A DNA stretch of 64,000 nt from Calditrichota bacterium (GTDB lineage: Bacteria > Electryoneota > RPQS01). The notes under the pieces are model-generated. The model was given only the letters and a program-made list of their open reading frames with translations, did not search any database and had not been told where the DNA came from. This document shows, one piece after another, positions 16,338-24,977 of this stretch; within the stretch, counting starts at the first letter, position 1; every line of letters begins with the position of its first letter. The translations under genes and the position numbers were made by a program. The stretch is taken from assembly GCA_020637395.1 (NCBI GenBank), contig JACJWA010000001.1, positions 1,178,001 through 1,242,000 on the forward strand. The letters are read 5' to 3'.

Positions 16338-19111
16338 GTATGAGACTGCTCGAGCGTGCGCTTGACTTCAACTATTGAAATCACTTCAATCGAATCGCCT
16401 TCGCGAACATCATTCATGTTGGCGAGCAAGATACCGCATTCATATCCCGACTTTACTTCGGTCACGTCATTCTTGAAACGGCGCAACGAACCGATCGTGC
16501 CCGACCATATCTGCTTGCCATCGCGCAGAAGCCTGATCTGGCTGTTGCGCTTGATGGATCCGGAGACCACAAAACAGCCGGCAATCGTTCCCGAAGACGG
16601 CACATGGAATGTCTGCCGCACCTCGATCAAGCCAATCACATCTTCGCGCGTGTCCGGACGAAGCATCCCTTCCAGTGCGGTCCGGATGTCATTCTCCATC
16701 TCATAGATAATGCGATATACGCGAATGTCCACGCTTTCCCGCATCGCGTATTCGCGAGCCTTCAGGTTCGGATGGACATGGAAGCCCAGAATAATCGCAC
16801 CTGTTGCAGCAGCCAGCAGCACGTCGCTCTCGCTGATCGCGCCGACGCCGCGGTGAACAATTTTCACGCCGACTTCCTTGGTTGAAAGTCTTTGCAACTG
16901 ATCGCAAATCGCCTCAACTGAACCGTCCGCGTCACCTTTGATGATCAACGGAAGCTCTCGAATTTCGCCCTCGCGAATGCGCTGCGAGAGCTGATCCAGA
17001 CTCAACATGCGAATCTGGCGGAAAGTCTGTTCACGCTGCAAGAGCTGGCGGCGCATCGCGATGTCTTTGACTTCGCGCTCGCTGTCAAAACAGACAAATG
17101 TATCTCCCGCCTGAGGCGCGCCGGAAAATCCCACCACCTGCGCGGGTCTGCCCGGACCAACGTTGTCAATCGAACGACTGTGCTCATCCAACAGAGTGCG
17201 CACCTTGCCGTGATACTGCCCCGCCACAAAGAAGTCGCCGACCGCGAGTGTGCCGTTTGTGACGATGAGAGTCGCTACAACACCGCGCCCCTTCTCCATG
17301 CGAGTTTCCACGACCGTCGCGCGTGCTCGCCGGTTCGGATTTCCTTTCAGTTCGAGAATATCCGCGGCAAGCAAAACTTCCTCGAGCAGGTTGTCAATTC
17401 CCTGACCGAACTTCGCGGAAATTTCTGCGGACTGAATCTTGCCGCCCCACTGTTCCACAAGCAAGTTGTGTTCAGCAAGCTGCTTCCTGATCTTCTCGGG
17501 GTCTGCATTCGGACGATCAATCTTGTTGATTGCCACGATGATCGGCACATTTGCCGACTGCGCGTGGCTGATCGCTTCCAAAGTCTGCGGCCTCACCTGA
17601 TCATCCGCGGAAATCACGAGAATGACAAGGTCCGTCACCTGAGCTCCGCGCGCACGCATAGCCGTAAATGCCTCGTGGCCCGGCGTGTCCAAAAACGTGA
17701 CCTTGCGGCCCTTGTGCACAACTTCGTAGGCACCGATGTGCTGGGTGATTCCGCCGTGTTCTTCGGCAATGACAGTCGTCTTGCGAAGGTAGTCGAGCAA
17801 AGACGTCTTACCGTGATCCACGTGTCCCATCACCGTGACTACCGGCGGACGAGCCTCCAGATCCTCGGGATCATCCTTCTCTTCTTCAAGATCCTGGACG
17901 ACTTCTTCCTGATCTGTAACAAACTCGACACGGAATCCGAATTCATCGGCCATGAGCTCGATCAGGTCGTGTTCGAGACGCTGATTGATCGTGACCAACT
18001 TGCCCATCATGAAAAACTTCTTGATGACTTCTGCAACAGGAACGTCCATCAAGTTTGCGAGTTCCTGTGTGGATACGAACTCAGTCAGTTGCAGAACATT
18101 ATCCTGCGTCTCGACCAGTTCGCCCGTAATCTTGTCACGGCGCTTCGCACGGCGCTTTCCGGAATCCATGGACGCAAGCGTCTGACGAATCGAAGCCTGG
18201 ACCTCGGCGACGTTCACTTCCTTGCGCTTCGTCTTGGTCTTGGTTCTGCGTGAACGACCTTCAACGGCCGGAGGCACTCGCTTCGCCTTCTCTTGCTTTT
18301 GAGCAGCGATCAGGCGCTTCTGCTTTTCGATACGCTCGATATCCGCCTTGGACGGAGCGCGGCGCTTCTTGGCATCAGCCGTGCGAGCGGCATCTGTAGT
18401 CTCCGCAGGTGCCGGAGCTGCCGCTGCACCTGGACGGGGCCGATGCGTACCTTCTCCAGCTTGCGGAGCCGGTCGCCGCGTTTGCGTACCGGGTGCACCA
18501 CTCTTGCGCTCCGGCCGCCCTTCCGTGCTTCGCGGCGGACGTGATTCTGTACGACTCTTGGCAGCTTCCGACCGGGCTTGACGGCGCGCTTCATCCGCCG
18601 CGCGCTGAGCCTCAATCTCCTTGCGCCGCTTCTCGATCTCCGCGCGCTCTTTCTGCTCGCGAGCTTCCGCTTCCAGTTTCTGCTTGTCTATCTCCGCCTG
18701 ACGAGCACGCTCTTCGGCTTCTTGCTGCTCGCGCTCGCGATTCTGCTCTGCCATTCGCTCGCGCTGGCGCTTCTCTTCCTCAGCCTCGACCTGCCTGATC
18801 AAACTGGCCGCGGAATCCAGCGTCTGATTTGACGCCGTGTTCAACAACTCGTCCAGTTGTTCCGTGCGGCTCCTCTCAGCCTCCTCACGCAACTCCTCGG
18901 GAGTCTGTGTTGCAGACTGCATTTCCTGCCATCGCGAAGGATCGAACTTCTTCAACACCTCGTCGTACATGTCCTCCGTCATCGGAGACATGTGCTTCGG
19001 CGTCTTCGATACCTCAAAGCCGCGATCCTCGAGAAACTCAACAATCGCCGGGCTGGCGACGTTGAGCTCTTTGGCCACTTGGTAGATCTTCTTCTGCTTA
19101 GCAGGACTCAA
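16334..19111 (-). CDS. infB: Translation initiation factor IF-2
   Basis: A 925-aa GTPase that recruits fMet-tRNA to the 30S subunit. There is an N-terminal IF2-N helix region (residues 1-60), a long charged Glu/Arg/Lys/Ala linker (about 70-290) and a second IF2-N segment (345-375). The G domain carries GHVDHGKT at 429-436, then DTPGHEAF and NKIDRP, followed by domains II, III and the initiator-tRNA-binding C2 domain. The linker is low complexity and likely disordered or coiled. It begins 11 bases after nusA. Confidence 0.98.
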   Translation of the reverse strand: MSPAKQKKIYQVAKELNVASPAIVEFLEDRGFEVSKTPKHMSPMTEDMYDEVLKKFDPSRWQEMQSATQTPEELREEAERSRTEQLDELLNTASNQTLDSAASLIRQVEAEEEKRQRERMAEQNREREQQEAEERARQAEIDKQKLEAEAREQKERAEIEKRRKEIEAQRAADEARRQARSEAAKSRTESRPPRSTEGRPERKSGAPGTQTRRPAPQAGEGTHRPRPGAAAAPAPAETTDAARTADAKKRRAPSKADIERIEKQKRLIAAQKQEKAKRVPPAVEGRSRRTKTKTKRKEVNVAEVQASIRQTLASMDSGKRRAKRRDKITGELVETQDNVLQLTEFVSTQELANLMDVPVAEVIKKFFMMGKLVTINQRLEHDLIELMADEFGFRVEFVTDQEEVVQDLEEEKDDPEDLEARPPVVTVMGHVDHGKTSLLDYLRKTTVIAEEHGGITQHIGAYEVVHKGRKVTFLDTPGHEAFTAMRARGAQVTDLVILVISADDQVRPQTLEAISHAQSANVPIIVAINKIDRPNADPEKIRKQLAEHNLLVEQWGGKIQSAEISAKFGQGIDNLLEEVLLAADILELKGNPNRRARATVVETRMEKGRGVVATLIVTNGTLAVGDFFVAGQYHGKVRTLLDEHSRSIDNVGPGRPAQVVGFSGAPQAGDTFVCFDSEREVKDIAMRRQLLQREQTFRQIRMLSLDQLSQRIREGEIRELPLIIKGDADGSVEAICDQLQRLSTKEVGVKIVHRGVGAISESDVLLAAATGAIILGFHVHPNLKAREYAMRESVDIRVYRIIYEMENDIRTALEGMLRPDTREDVIGLIEVRQTFHVPSSGTIAGCFVVSGSIKRNSQIRLLRDGKQIWSGTIGSLRRFKNDVTEVKSGYECGILLANMNDVREGDSIEVISIVEVKRTLEQSHT

Positions 19112-19122
19112 AAGGTCTTTCC

Positions 19123-20433
19123 TTATCCCTCTATCTTGGACTCGGCGTTCAGCTCGCCATCATCTTCTTCGCCCGATTCCTGGGCCTTCGCGGCGCCTTC
19201 ATCCGTCACAAAGTAGCTATTGAGAACGGACATGATTTCACGCACCTGTTCCACACTGAGCTTGGTGAGAGTCATGATCTTCTCTTCGCCGGCATCCAAC
19301 ACATCATCTGCGAGCTCGAAACCTGCTTCGAGCAGCTTGTTCCGAATCGCTTCATCAAGCTCACCGACCTCCGCCAATTGCAAAGGCTCGGGAGCAAGAT
19401 ATTCAGACTCCTTGATCGGTTCGATCGGCACGCCGGTCAACTCGGAGGCCAATCGAAGATTCTGTCCGCGCTTGCCGACCGCAAACTGTATCTGATCATC
19501 CGGAACCACCACGGTGGCCGTCTGCAACTCCTGATCGTACACCACCAAGAGTGGCGTCGCGGGCGACATTGCGCGCTTCACGAAAATCTCCGGATCCGCG
19601 CTCCAATGAATGATGTCTATCTTCTCGCCGCCAAGCTCGCGAACAACCGCTTGAATTCGAATTCCCTTCATGCCGACACAGGCGCCAACAGGATCTATGC
19701 GCTTGTCATGGCTTCGAACCGCGATCTTCGTGCGGTCACCCGCCTCGCGCGCAACCCCCATGATCTCGATGATGCTGTCAAAAATCTCCGGCACTTCGAG
19801 TTCAAACAGCCGCGTCACAAATGCCGCGTCCGCCCGCGACACGACGACTTCGGGATCCTTGGTCGTCTTCCGCACTTCCTTGATGATAGCGCGAATAGAC
19901 TTGCCGCGAACATATTTCTCATTGTACACCTGCTCCGATTTGGGCATTACCGCCTCATACCGGTCAAGATGTATACGGAGTTCCCGGCGATTGATCTGAT
20001 GAATCTCGCCCGTGACAATCTCGCCGACTCGCGACGAAAACTCCTGATAGATGTTCTCTTTCTCGATCTCGCGGATCTTCTGAGTCAGGTTCTGACGCGC
20101 CGTCATCACGAGACGACGCCCGAACTCATTCACGTCCACAAGCTCGGCGTACGTGTCCCCGATGTCCAGATCATCGTCTATCTTCAGTGCACGCGACAAC
20201 GGCATCTGTGTCACCGAATCCGTCAAGTCATCGTCATCCACGATTTCCTTCTCGCAGAAAATCTCGATGTCGCCCTTCTCAATGTTGAAAATGACGTCGA
20301 AATTCTCAGCATTGCCGTATTTCTTCTTGATCATCGCGTGAAACACGCCTTCGATGATCTCGCGAAACGCGTCACGGTCAATGCTCTTGTCCTGAAGAAT
20401 CTGGCCGATGGCTTCGACTATCGGAGTGTTCAT
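19123..20433 (-). CDS. nusA: Transcription termination/antitermination factor NusA
   Basis: A 436-aa RNA polymerase-binding factor: N-terminal polymerase-binding domain, S1 domain (GEIVTGEIHQINRRELRIHL), KH1 (DKRIDPVGACVGMKGIRIQAV) and KH2 (VVPDDQIQFAVGKRGQNLRLA). A C-terminal helix-hairpin-helix-like stretch of about 60 residues takes the place of the two acidic repeats found in enterobacteria. It modulates pausing, intrinsic termination and antitermination. A hairpin upstream of rimP could make its own operon NusA-sensitive. Confidence 0.97.
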   Translation of the reverse strand: MNTPIVEAIGQILQDKSIDRDAFREIIEGVFHAMIKKKYGNAENFDVIFNIEKGDIEIFCEKEIVDDDDLTDSVTQMPLSRALKIDDDLDIGDTYAELVDVNEFGRRLVMTARQNLTQKIREIEKENIYQEFSSRVGEIVTGEIHQINRRELRIHLDRYEAVMPKSEQVYNEKYVRGKSIRAIIKEVRKTTKDPEVVVSRADAAFVTRLFELEVPEIFDSIIEIMGVAREAGDRTKIAVRSHDKRIDPVGACVGMKGIRIQAVVRELGGEKIDIIHWSADPEIFVKRAMSPATPLLVVYDQELQTATVVVPDDQIQFAVGKRGQNLRLASELTGVPIEPIKESEYLAPEPLQLAEVGELDEAIRNKLLEAGFELADDVLDAGEEKIMTLTKLSVEQVREIMSVLNSYFVTDEGAAKAQESGEEDDGELNAESKIEG

Positions 20434-20450
20434 CCCTCAAACTCCAATGG

Positions 20451-20900
20451 TTACTTGAACTCGGGAAGCACGACCGCCGACAACACATCGGCTCTCTCTA
20501 CCCGGTGCACCTGAGCGTCTACTTGCAGGGTCAGACCTGCGGTTTCATCGTAATCTATCAAACGGCCGCGCAACTCTTTCGGACCCTTTGCGCCCGGAAT
20601 CCGAATCTTCAGCAAACGGCCAACGTTCTTGCGATACTGCCACGTTTCGCGCAACGGATAGTCCAATCCCGGTGAACTCACCTCAAGCCTGAAGTCTTCA
20701 CCAAGAAGCTTCTGCTCGATGATCAGATTCCGAAGCTCGCGTGTGAGCATCGCACAGTCCTCGATGGAAATCCTTCCTGATTCCCGATCTCCAACGACCC
20801 GCAACTGTGTGCTCCCATTGCGCTGCACCTGAGAGAACTCGAGCATCACGAATCCATGTTCACGCAAAAGCTGACGAGTCTGTTCTTGAAGCTGATCCAC
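20451..20900 (-). CDS. rimP: Ribosome maturation factor RimP
   Basis: A 149-aa protein from a GTG at 20898-20900; RimP is needed for 30S maturation. VEVSSPGLD-type sequence (LEVSSPGLDYPLRE), the preceding ISIEDCAMLTREL and the C-terminal SH3-like domain identify it. The frame also offers a TTG at 20925-20927, but that codon lies within the T-tract of a terminator-like hairpin, so I prefer the internal GTG, which still leaves a full-length family alignment. Neither start has a clear Shine-Dalgarno sequence. It is first gene of the rimP-nusA-infB run. Confidence 0.93.
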   Translation of the reverse strand: MDQLQEQTRQLLREHGFVMLEFSQVQRNGSTQLRVVGDRESGRISIEDCAMLTRELRNLIIEQKLLGEDFRLEVSSPGLDYPLRETWQYRKNVGRLLKIRIPGAKGPKELRGRLIDYDETAGLTLQVDAQVHRVERADVLSAVVLPEFK

Positions 20901-20925
20901 GGTCCGGAGGGTGGTTTTGAGAAAC

Positions 20926-20947
20926 AAAAAAGCGGGCGCGGGCCCAC
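20926..20947 (-). terminator. Terminator-like hairpin ahead of rimP (possible attenuator)
   Basis: On the minus strand GTGGGC, loop CCGC, GCCCGC then six T: a 6-bp stem (with one G-T pair) and a T tract. It lies downstream of a good promoter (20973-21001) and upstream of the rimP start, so transcripts from that promoter must pass it. It also lies 68 bases after the TPR gene and could simply end that transcript. Confidence 0.65.
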
Positions 20948-20972
20948 TTTCTACTTAGGAATTCATTCCTAT

Positions 20973-21001
20973 AATCTAAGAAAAACAGGCACCAAATGCA
21001 A
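20973..21001 (-). promoter_or_regulatory. Candidate promoter for rimP-nusA-infB
   Basis: Minus strand: -35 TTGCAT (21001-20996), 17-base spacer, -10 TAGATT (20978-20973). Just downstream is the imperfect palindrome GGAATGAATTCC (20969-20958), close to the expected +1, which could be an operator. The hairpin at 20926-20947 lies 26 bases beyond the -10. Confidence 0.6.
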
Positions 21002-21014
21002 GCCCTGACCTGCC

Positions 21015-21695
21015 TTAGCGGAGCTGCCCCAGAAGGGTGCGCGCGCGACTTGCCGGCTGAGATTCCGGGAACTCGCGCACAAGTTCATCCAATACGGCGA
21101 TCGCCTTATCTTTCTGATTTATCGAAAGATAAATCCTTCCGGCCTGGTTCAAAGACTCGGCCGCAAAGACTGACGCATGATGGCTCTTGGCAATCTGCTC
21201 ATAACGTTGAGCGGCTTCTTCAGCACGTCCCAGTGCCTCCAAACTGCTTGCGGCACCTGCTTCGGCGCCGACCTGTGTGTCCGCGTCTGGTGAGTAATCG
21301 CTCAAACAGGACTCAAAGCCTGCCAACGCACCCGTGAAATCGCCCTGATCAAACTTGATTCTGGCCAAGTAGTACTGTGCTTCGGATGCGGTCGTCCCGC
21401 CATGTGACGAAAGGGTGCTTTGAAGCTGAGTCTGCGCTTCCGCATAGCGCCTTTGACCATACAATGACTTTCCAAGCATCAGGTCATAACTCGCCGCACG
21501 GGAAGAGCTTCCCATCCAGTTCTGCAATCCAATGATGATGACCACCAAGGCAAGGATGCCAACCGCTACCATCCATACGGTGTTCTTGTGAGAATGATAG
21601 TAATTCTCGGCCTTGGCCGCCGTCTCGACCAGTTTGTCGTGCTTCAGGTCGCTCTTGCTGAGACGTCCACCGCGTGTGGCTGCTGCTTTTGACAT
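21015..21695 (-). CDS. Membrane-anchored tetratricopeptide repeat protein
   Basis: A 226-aa protein with a charged cytoplasmic N-terminus, one membrane helix (VWMVAVGILALVVIIIGLQ, about residues 40-58) and four or so TPR-like repeats (for example QRRYAEAQTQLQSTL, QGDFTGALAGFESCL, LGRAEEAAQRYEQIA, KDKAIAVLDELVREF). The layout resembles YfgM/BamD-like TPR scaffolds facing the periplasm. The partner is unknown. It is 45 bases downstream of tRNA-Arg and shares its promoter. Confidence 0.85.
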   Translation of the reverse strand: MSKAAATRGGRLSKSDLKHDKLVETAAKAENYYHSHKNTVWMVAVGILALVVIIIGLQNWMGSSSRAASYDLMLGKSLYGQRRYAEAQTQLQSTLSSHGGTTASEAQYYLARIKFDQGDFTGALAGFESCLSDYSPDADTQVGAEAGAASSLEALGRAEEAAQRYEQIAKSHHASVFAAESLNQAGRIYLSINQKDKAIAVLDELVREFPESQPASRARTLLGQLR

Positions 21696-21740
21696 GTTAC
21701 TCTCTGTTTGACTACTCTGAAATTACGCGATTCGAGTCCT

Positions 21741-21817
21741 TGGTACCCCCGAGAGGACTCGAACCTCCGACGCAGAGTTTAGGAAACTCTCGCTCTATCC
21801 AGCTGAGCTACGGGGGC
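21741..21817 (-). tRNA. tRNA-Arg(CCT)
   Basis: A 77-nt gene including an encoded CCA end. The acceptor is GCCCCCG/CGGGGGT (one G-T pair at the end). Anticodon stem AGAGT/ACTCT encloses loop TTCCTAA, giving anticodon CCT. T arm GGAGG-TTCGAGT-CCTCT. It is the only one of the four tRNAs here with a genomic CCA. Confidence 0.97.
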
Positions 21818-21837
21818 ATCTCCCGGCGAAACCTAAT

Positions 21838-21866
21838 AATATAGGGCTCTTGACGAATTTTGTCAA
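21838..21866 (-). promoter_or_regulatory. Promoter for tRNA-Arg and the TPR gene
   Basis: Minus strand: -35 TTGACA (21866-21861), 17-base spacer, -10 TATATT (21843-21838), about 20 bases before the tRNA 5' end. The best promoter match in the window. Confidence 0.88.
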
Positions 21867-21968
21867 GCGAGGAACAATAAAAACGCTGTTTTTAGGTGTT
21901 TGTATGTAGGCATCTTATTTATGCAAATGCCAATATGCGGCGAGGTCCCCTTGCCCATCAAGCCAACT

Positions 21969-23366
21969 TTATGGCAAAATCTTCCCTGGATTCAGAATTC
22001 CCAGCGGGTCCAAGGCTCCCTTCACGGACCGCATCGCAGCGATTTCAGCTTCGGACAAGGCCAGCGGCAGATACTCGCGCTGCACCAAGCCGATGCCGTG
22101 TTCTCCACTGATCGTCCCCCCCAAGCGAACAGTCAAAGCGAATATCTCCGGTATTGCTCCAGCTGTGCGCTTCTTCCACTCGGTTTCATCCATTTGCTCG
22201 CGCAACAGATTGCAGTGAATGTTTCCGTCGCCTGCATGCCCGTAACAAATCACGCGTATTCCCCAGCGATCACAGATTTCATGCACGCCTGTCACGAGTT
22301 CAGGCAACTTCGCCCGCGGAACAACCGTGTCTTCTTCCTTGTACGGACTTATTGCTTTCGTCGCTTCGCCCGCCTGACGACGAAACGCCCATAGTTTCTC
22401 CTGCTGAGCCGGGGACTCCGCGATGCTGATCTCCAGTGCGCCGCAACGATCCAGCACGTTACCGATCTCAACTATCTCGGAATCCAACTGCTCGTCGTGC
22501 GCGCCATCCACTTCGATCAACAAACATGCCGCGGCATTCGTAAATGGCGTTCGTTCTCCCCTGCGAGCTTCAATCGCATGAATGCAAGCCTGTTCCATGA
22601 ATTCCAACGCACATGGAATCACCCCTTGTGAGAGAATCTCCGGAACAGCTCTTGCCGCGTCTTCAAGCGATCCGAACGTGGCAATCAAGGTTCGTCTGAA
22701 CTTTGGCAGAGGCAGCAGCTTCAGCGTAATGCCGACGATGATACCCAAGGTGCCTTCGCTGCCCACGAAGAGCTGCGTCATGTTGAGCCCGGTCACATCC
22801 TTCAATCGCTTGCCGCCAAAGTGTGCAAGTGTTCCGTTGGCCAGGACGACATCAACACCGTATACATAGTCTTTGGTCGTCCCGTACTTCAGTGCCCGGG
22901 GCCCTCCAGCTCCCTCGGCGACATTTCCGCCAATGGAGCAAGAGCCTTTGCTCGCGGGATCCACAGGATAGAACAATCCGACCCGCTCTACTTCTTCCTG
23001 CAAAACCTGAGTCACGATACCAGGTTCACAGCGAACGAAATAGTTTTGCCGGTCAATCTCTAGTATCCGGTTCAGCCTTTCGGTCGAGAGCACCACGCCG
23101 CCCTCAGAAGGCAGCGCTCCGCCCGACAGTCCGGTACCTCCGCCCCGTGTGACGACAGGAATAACATACTTGGAAGCCCACCTCACCACACTCTGAACCG
23201 ACTCAACACTCTTGGGGCGCGCAACCACATCCGGGGCAAAATGCAGATCCTCGGTCTCGTCCCTGCCGTAACGGTCGAAGTTCAACCCTCCCGGAAGTAT
23301 CAGTTCGTCCGCAGGCAGTAGCGACTGAAGCTCAGCAATCTGAGCACGTGTCGGTCTATTGACCAT
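21969..23366 (-). CDS. FAD-binding oxidoreductase, GlcD/D-lactate dehydrogenase family
   Basis: A 465-aa flavoprotein. The PCMH-type FAD domain has VTRGGGTGLSGGA, PVDPASKGSCSIGGNVAEGAGG and FVGSEGTLGII; the C-terminal oxidase domain has YGHAGDGNIHCN and GGTISGEHGIG with the metal-binding histidines. The family oxidises 2-hydroxy acids such as glycolate or D-lactate; the substrate cannot be fixed from sequence. I chose the ATG at 23366 (MVNRPTR) over an upstream start in the same frame, because the extra residues are unconserved and overlap the acylphosphatase gene further. Confidence 0.93.
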   Translation of the reverse strand: MVNRPTRAQIAELQSLLPADELILPGGLNFDRYGRDETEDLHFAPDVVARPKSVESVQSVVRWASKYVIPVVTRGGGTGLSGGALPSEGGVVLSTERLNRILEIDRQNYFVRCEPGIVTQVLQEEVERVGLFYPVDPASKGSCSIGGNVAEGAGGPRALKYGTTKDYVYGVDVVLANGTLAHFGGKRLKDVTGLNMTQLFVGSEGTLGIIVGITLKLLPLPKFRRTLIATFGSLEDAARAVPEILSQGVIPCALEFMEQACIHAIEARRGERTPFTNAAACLLIEVDGAHDEQLDSEIVEIGNVLDRCGALEISIAESPAQQEKLWAFRRQAGEATKAISPYKEEDTVVPRAKLPELVTGVHEICDRWGIRVICYGHAGDGNIHCNLLREQMDETEWKKRTAGAIPEIFALTVRLGGTISGEHGIGLVQREYLPLALSEAEIAAMRSVKGALDPLGILNPGKILP

Positions 23367-23646
23367 CCGGTCGCACCCGAAAATCCGTGTACTCCGTGCC
23401 GCCGCCCAAGGGAAACTGATGCAGCGACTCAACATGTGAAAACGTCGGCCCTTCGCGCATGGCGGAGATCAGCATATTGACTGACTCTTGTTCGCCTTCA
23501 AGCTCCGCTTCTACGCGCCCATCCCTCAGGTTGCGCACCCAGCCCGACACGCCAAGCGACTGCGCTCGCTCCAAAACAAAATAGCGAAAGCCAACGCCCT
23601 GGACTGTGCCGGTTACAGTCACACGTGTTCTGACACTCTCACTCAA
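23356..23646 (-). CDS. acyP: Acylphosphatase
   Basis: About 96 aa. VQGVGFRYFV holds the catalytic arginine, and GWVRNLRDGRVEAELEG the catalytic asparagine. It hydrolyses acyl phosphates. The start is uncertain: a TTG at 23644-23646 lies 5 bases after the asnS stop and gives a normal length, whereas a GTG at 23718 would add 24 residues inside asnS. It overlaps the GlcD-type gene by 11 bases. Confidence 0.88.
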   Translation of the reverse strand: MSESVRTRVTVTGTVQGVGFRYFVLERAQSLGVSGWVRNLRDGRVEAELEGEQESVNMLISAMREGPTFSHVESLHQFPLGGGTEYTDFRVRPDGQ

Positions 23647-23651
23647 AGCAA

Positions 23652-24962
23652 CTACGGCTTTAACCGTGAAATCATTCGCGGAAATGGAATCGTCTCCCGA
23701 ACATGCGGCAGTCCGCACAGCCAGGCCACCGTTCGCTCAAGGCCCAGCCCGAATCCCGCGTGCGGAACACTGCCATACTTCCGCAAGTCAAGATACCAAC
23801 TAAAGTCCTCGACCTTTAGTCCGTGCTCCCCGATGCGCGCGACCAATTCTTCATAGCTGTCTTCACGCTGTCCCCCACCCACAACTTCGCCTTTGCCTTC
23901 CGGAGCGAGCACGTCAAAGCCAAGCGCGAGCTTCGGATTCTCTGGGTCATGTTTCATATAGAAGGCCTTGAGTTCGGCGGGGAAATGATGCAGAAAGACC
24001 GGACGATCATACTGATTCGAAATGGTCGTCTCTTCGTCGCCGCCGATGTCATCGCCCCAGTTGATCTCGTGTCCGTTCTTCTTCAGGACTTCGATCGCAT
24101 CCGTATAGCTAATGCGCGGAAAAGGCTTCTGAATCTTCTCGAGAATTGCCGCGTCGCGCTCAATTACTTTCAGCTCCTCCGCGCGAGTTTCGAGCACTCT
24201 GCGCACCACAAAGCAAATCATGTCTTCCGCAAGTTCCGCGGCACCCCACATATCCATGTAGGCCACTTCCGGCTCAATCATCCAAAACTCCGTCAAATGA
24301 CGGCGCGTTTTGGATTTCTCGGCGCGGAACGTCGGACCAAAGGTGTAGATTCGACCCAGAGCCATTGCGCCGCACTCGCCATAAAGCTGTCCGGACTGAC
24401 TGAGATAAGCGGGTTCACCAAAGTAGTCCGTCTCAAAAAGAGTCGAAGTTCCTTCGCACGCCGCATTCGTGAAGATCGGCGGATCAAACAGCGTGAACCC
24501 GTTCTCGTCAAAGAAGTCGCGAATCGCCTTCACGATGCAATGCCTGATGCGCATGATCGCCACTTGCCGCTTGCTGCGCAGCCAAAGATGACGATTGTCC
24601 ATCAGAAATGCAGTCCCGTGCTCTTTCGGAGAAATCGGGAATTCGTCCAAGGCAGTCGCCACGCACTCGACGTGACTCATGATGAGTTCAAAACCTCCGG
24701 GAGCGCGTTCATCCGCGCGCACGGTTCCTCTGATGGTCAATGAAGACTCCTGCGACATCGAGTCAATCGCGGCAAAGCCTTCATCGCCGATATCCTTGAT
24801 GGAACCGACACACTGAATCACTCCCGTGCCGTCGCGCAGCATGACAAAGCGAATCTTGCCGGACGAGCGCTTATTATAGAGCCAGCCCTTCAATGTAATC
24901 TCTTTGCCATCCCAGTTGGCGATGTCCTGCAAGTAAACGTGCGGTGCGCTTGGCGTCACCAT
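23652..24962 (-). CDS. asnS: Asparaginyl-tRNA synthetase
   Basis: A 436-aa class IIb synthetase. The OB-fold anticodon-binding domain comes first (LKGWLYNKRSSGKIRFVMLRDGTG), then motif 2 (GRIYTFGPTFRAEKSKTRRHL) and motif 3 (GFGLGLERTVAWL). AsnRS-type features such as FWMIEPEVAYMD are present. The ATG at 24962 is preceded by AGAGGTG at a good spacing, so the GTG two codons earlier is part of the ribosome-binding site and not the start. Confidence 0.97.
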   Translation of the reverse strand: MVTPSAPHVYLQDIANWDGKEITLKGWLYNKRSSGKIRFVMLRDGTGVIQCVGSIKDIGDEGFAAIDSMSQESSLTIRGTVRADERAPGGFELIMSHVECVATALDEFPISPKEHGTAFLMDNRHLWLRSKRQVAIMRIRHCIVKAIRDFFDENGFTLFDPPIFTNAACEGTSTLFETDYFGEPAYLSQSGQLYGECGAMALGRIYTFGPTFRAEKSKTRRHLTEFWMIEPEVAYMDMWGAAELAEDMICFVVRRVLETRAEELKVIERDAAILEKIQKPFPRISYTDAIEVLKKNGHEINWGDDIGGDEETTISNQYDRPVFLHHFPAELKAFYMKHDPENPKLALGFDVLAPEGKGEVVGGGQREDSYEELVARIGEHGLKVEDFSWYLDLRKYGSVPHAGFGLGLERTVAWLCGLPHVRETIPFPRMISRLKP

Positions 24963-24977
24963 ATTCACCTCTTGTCG

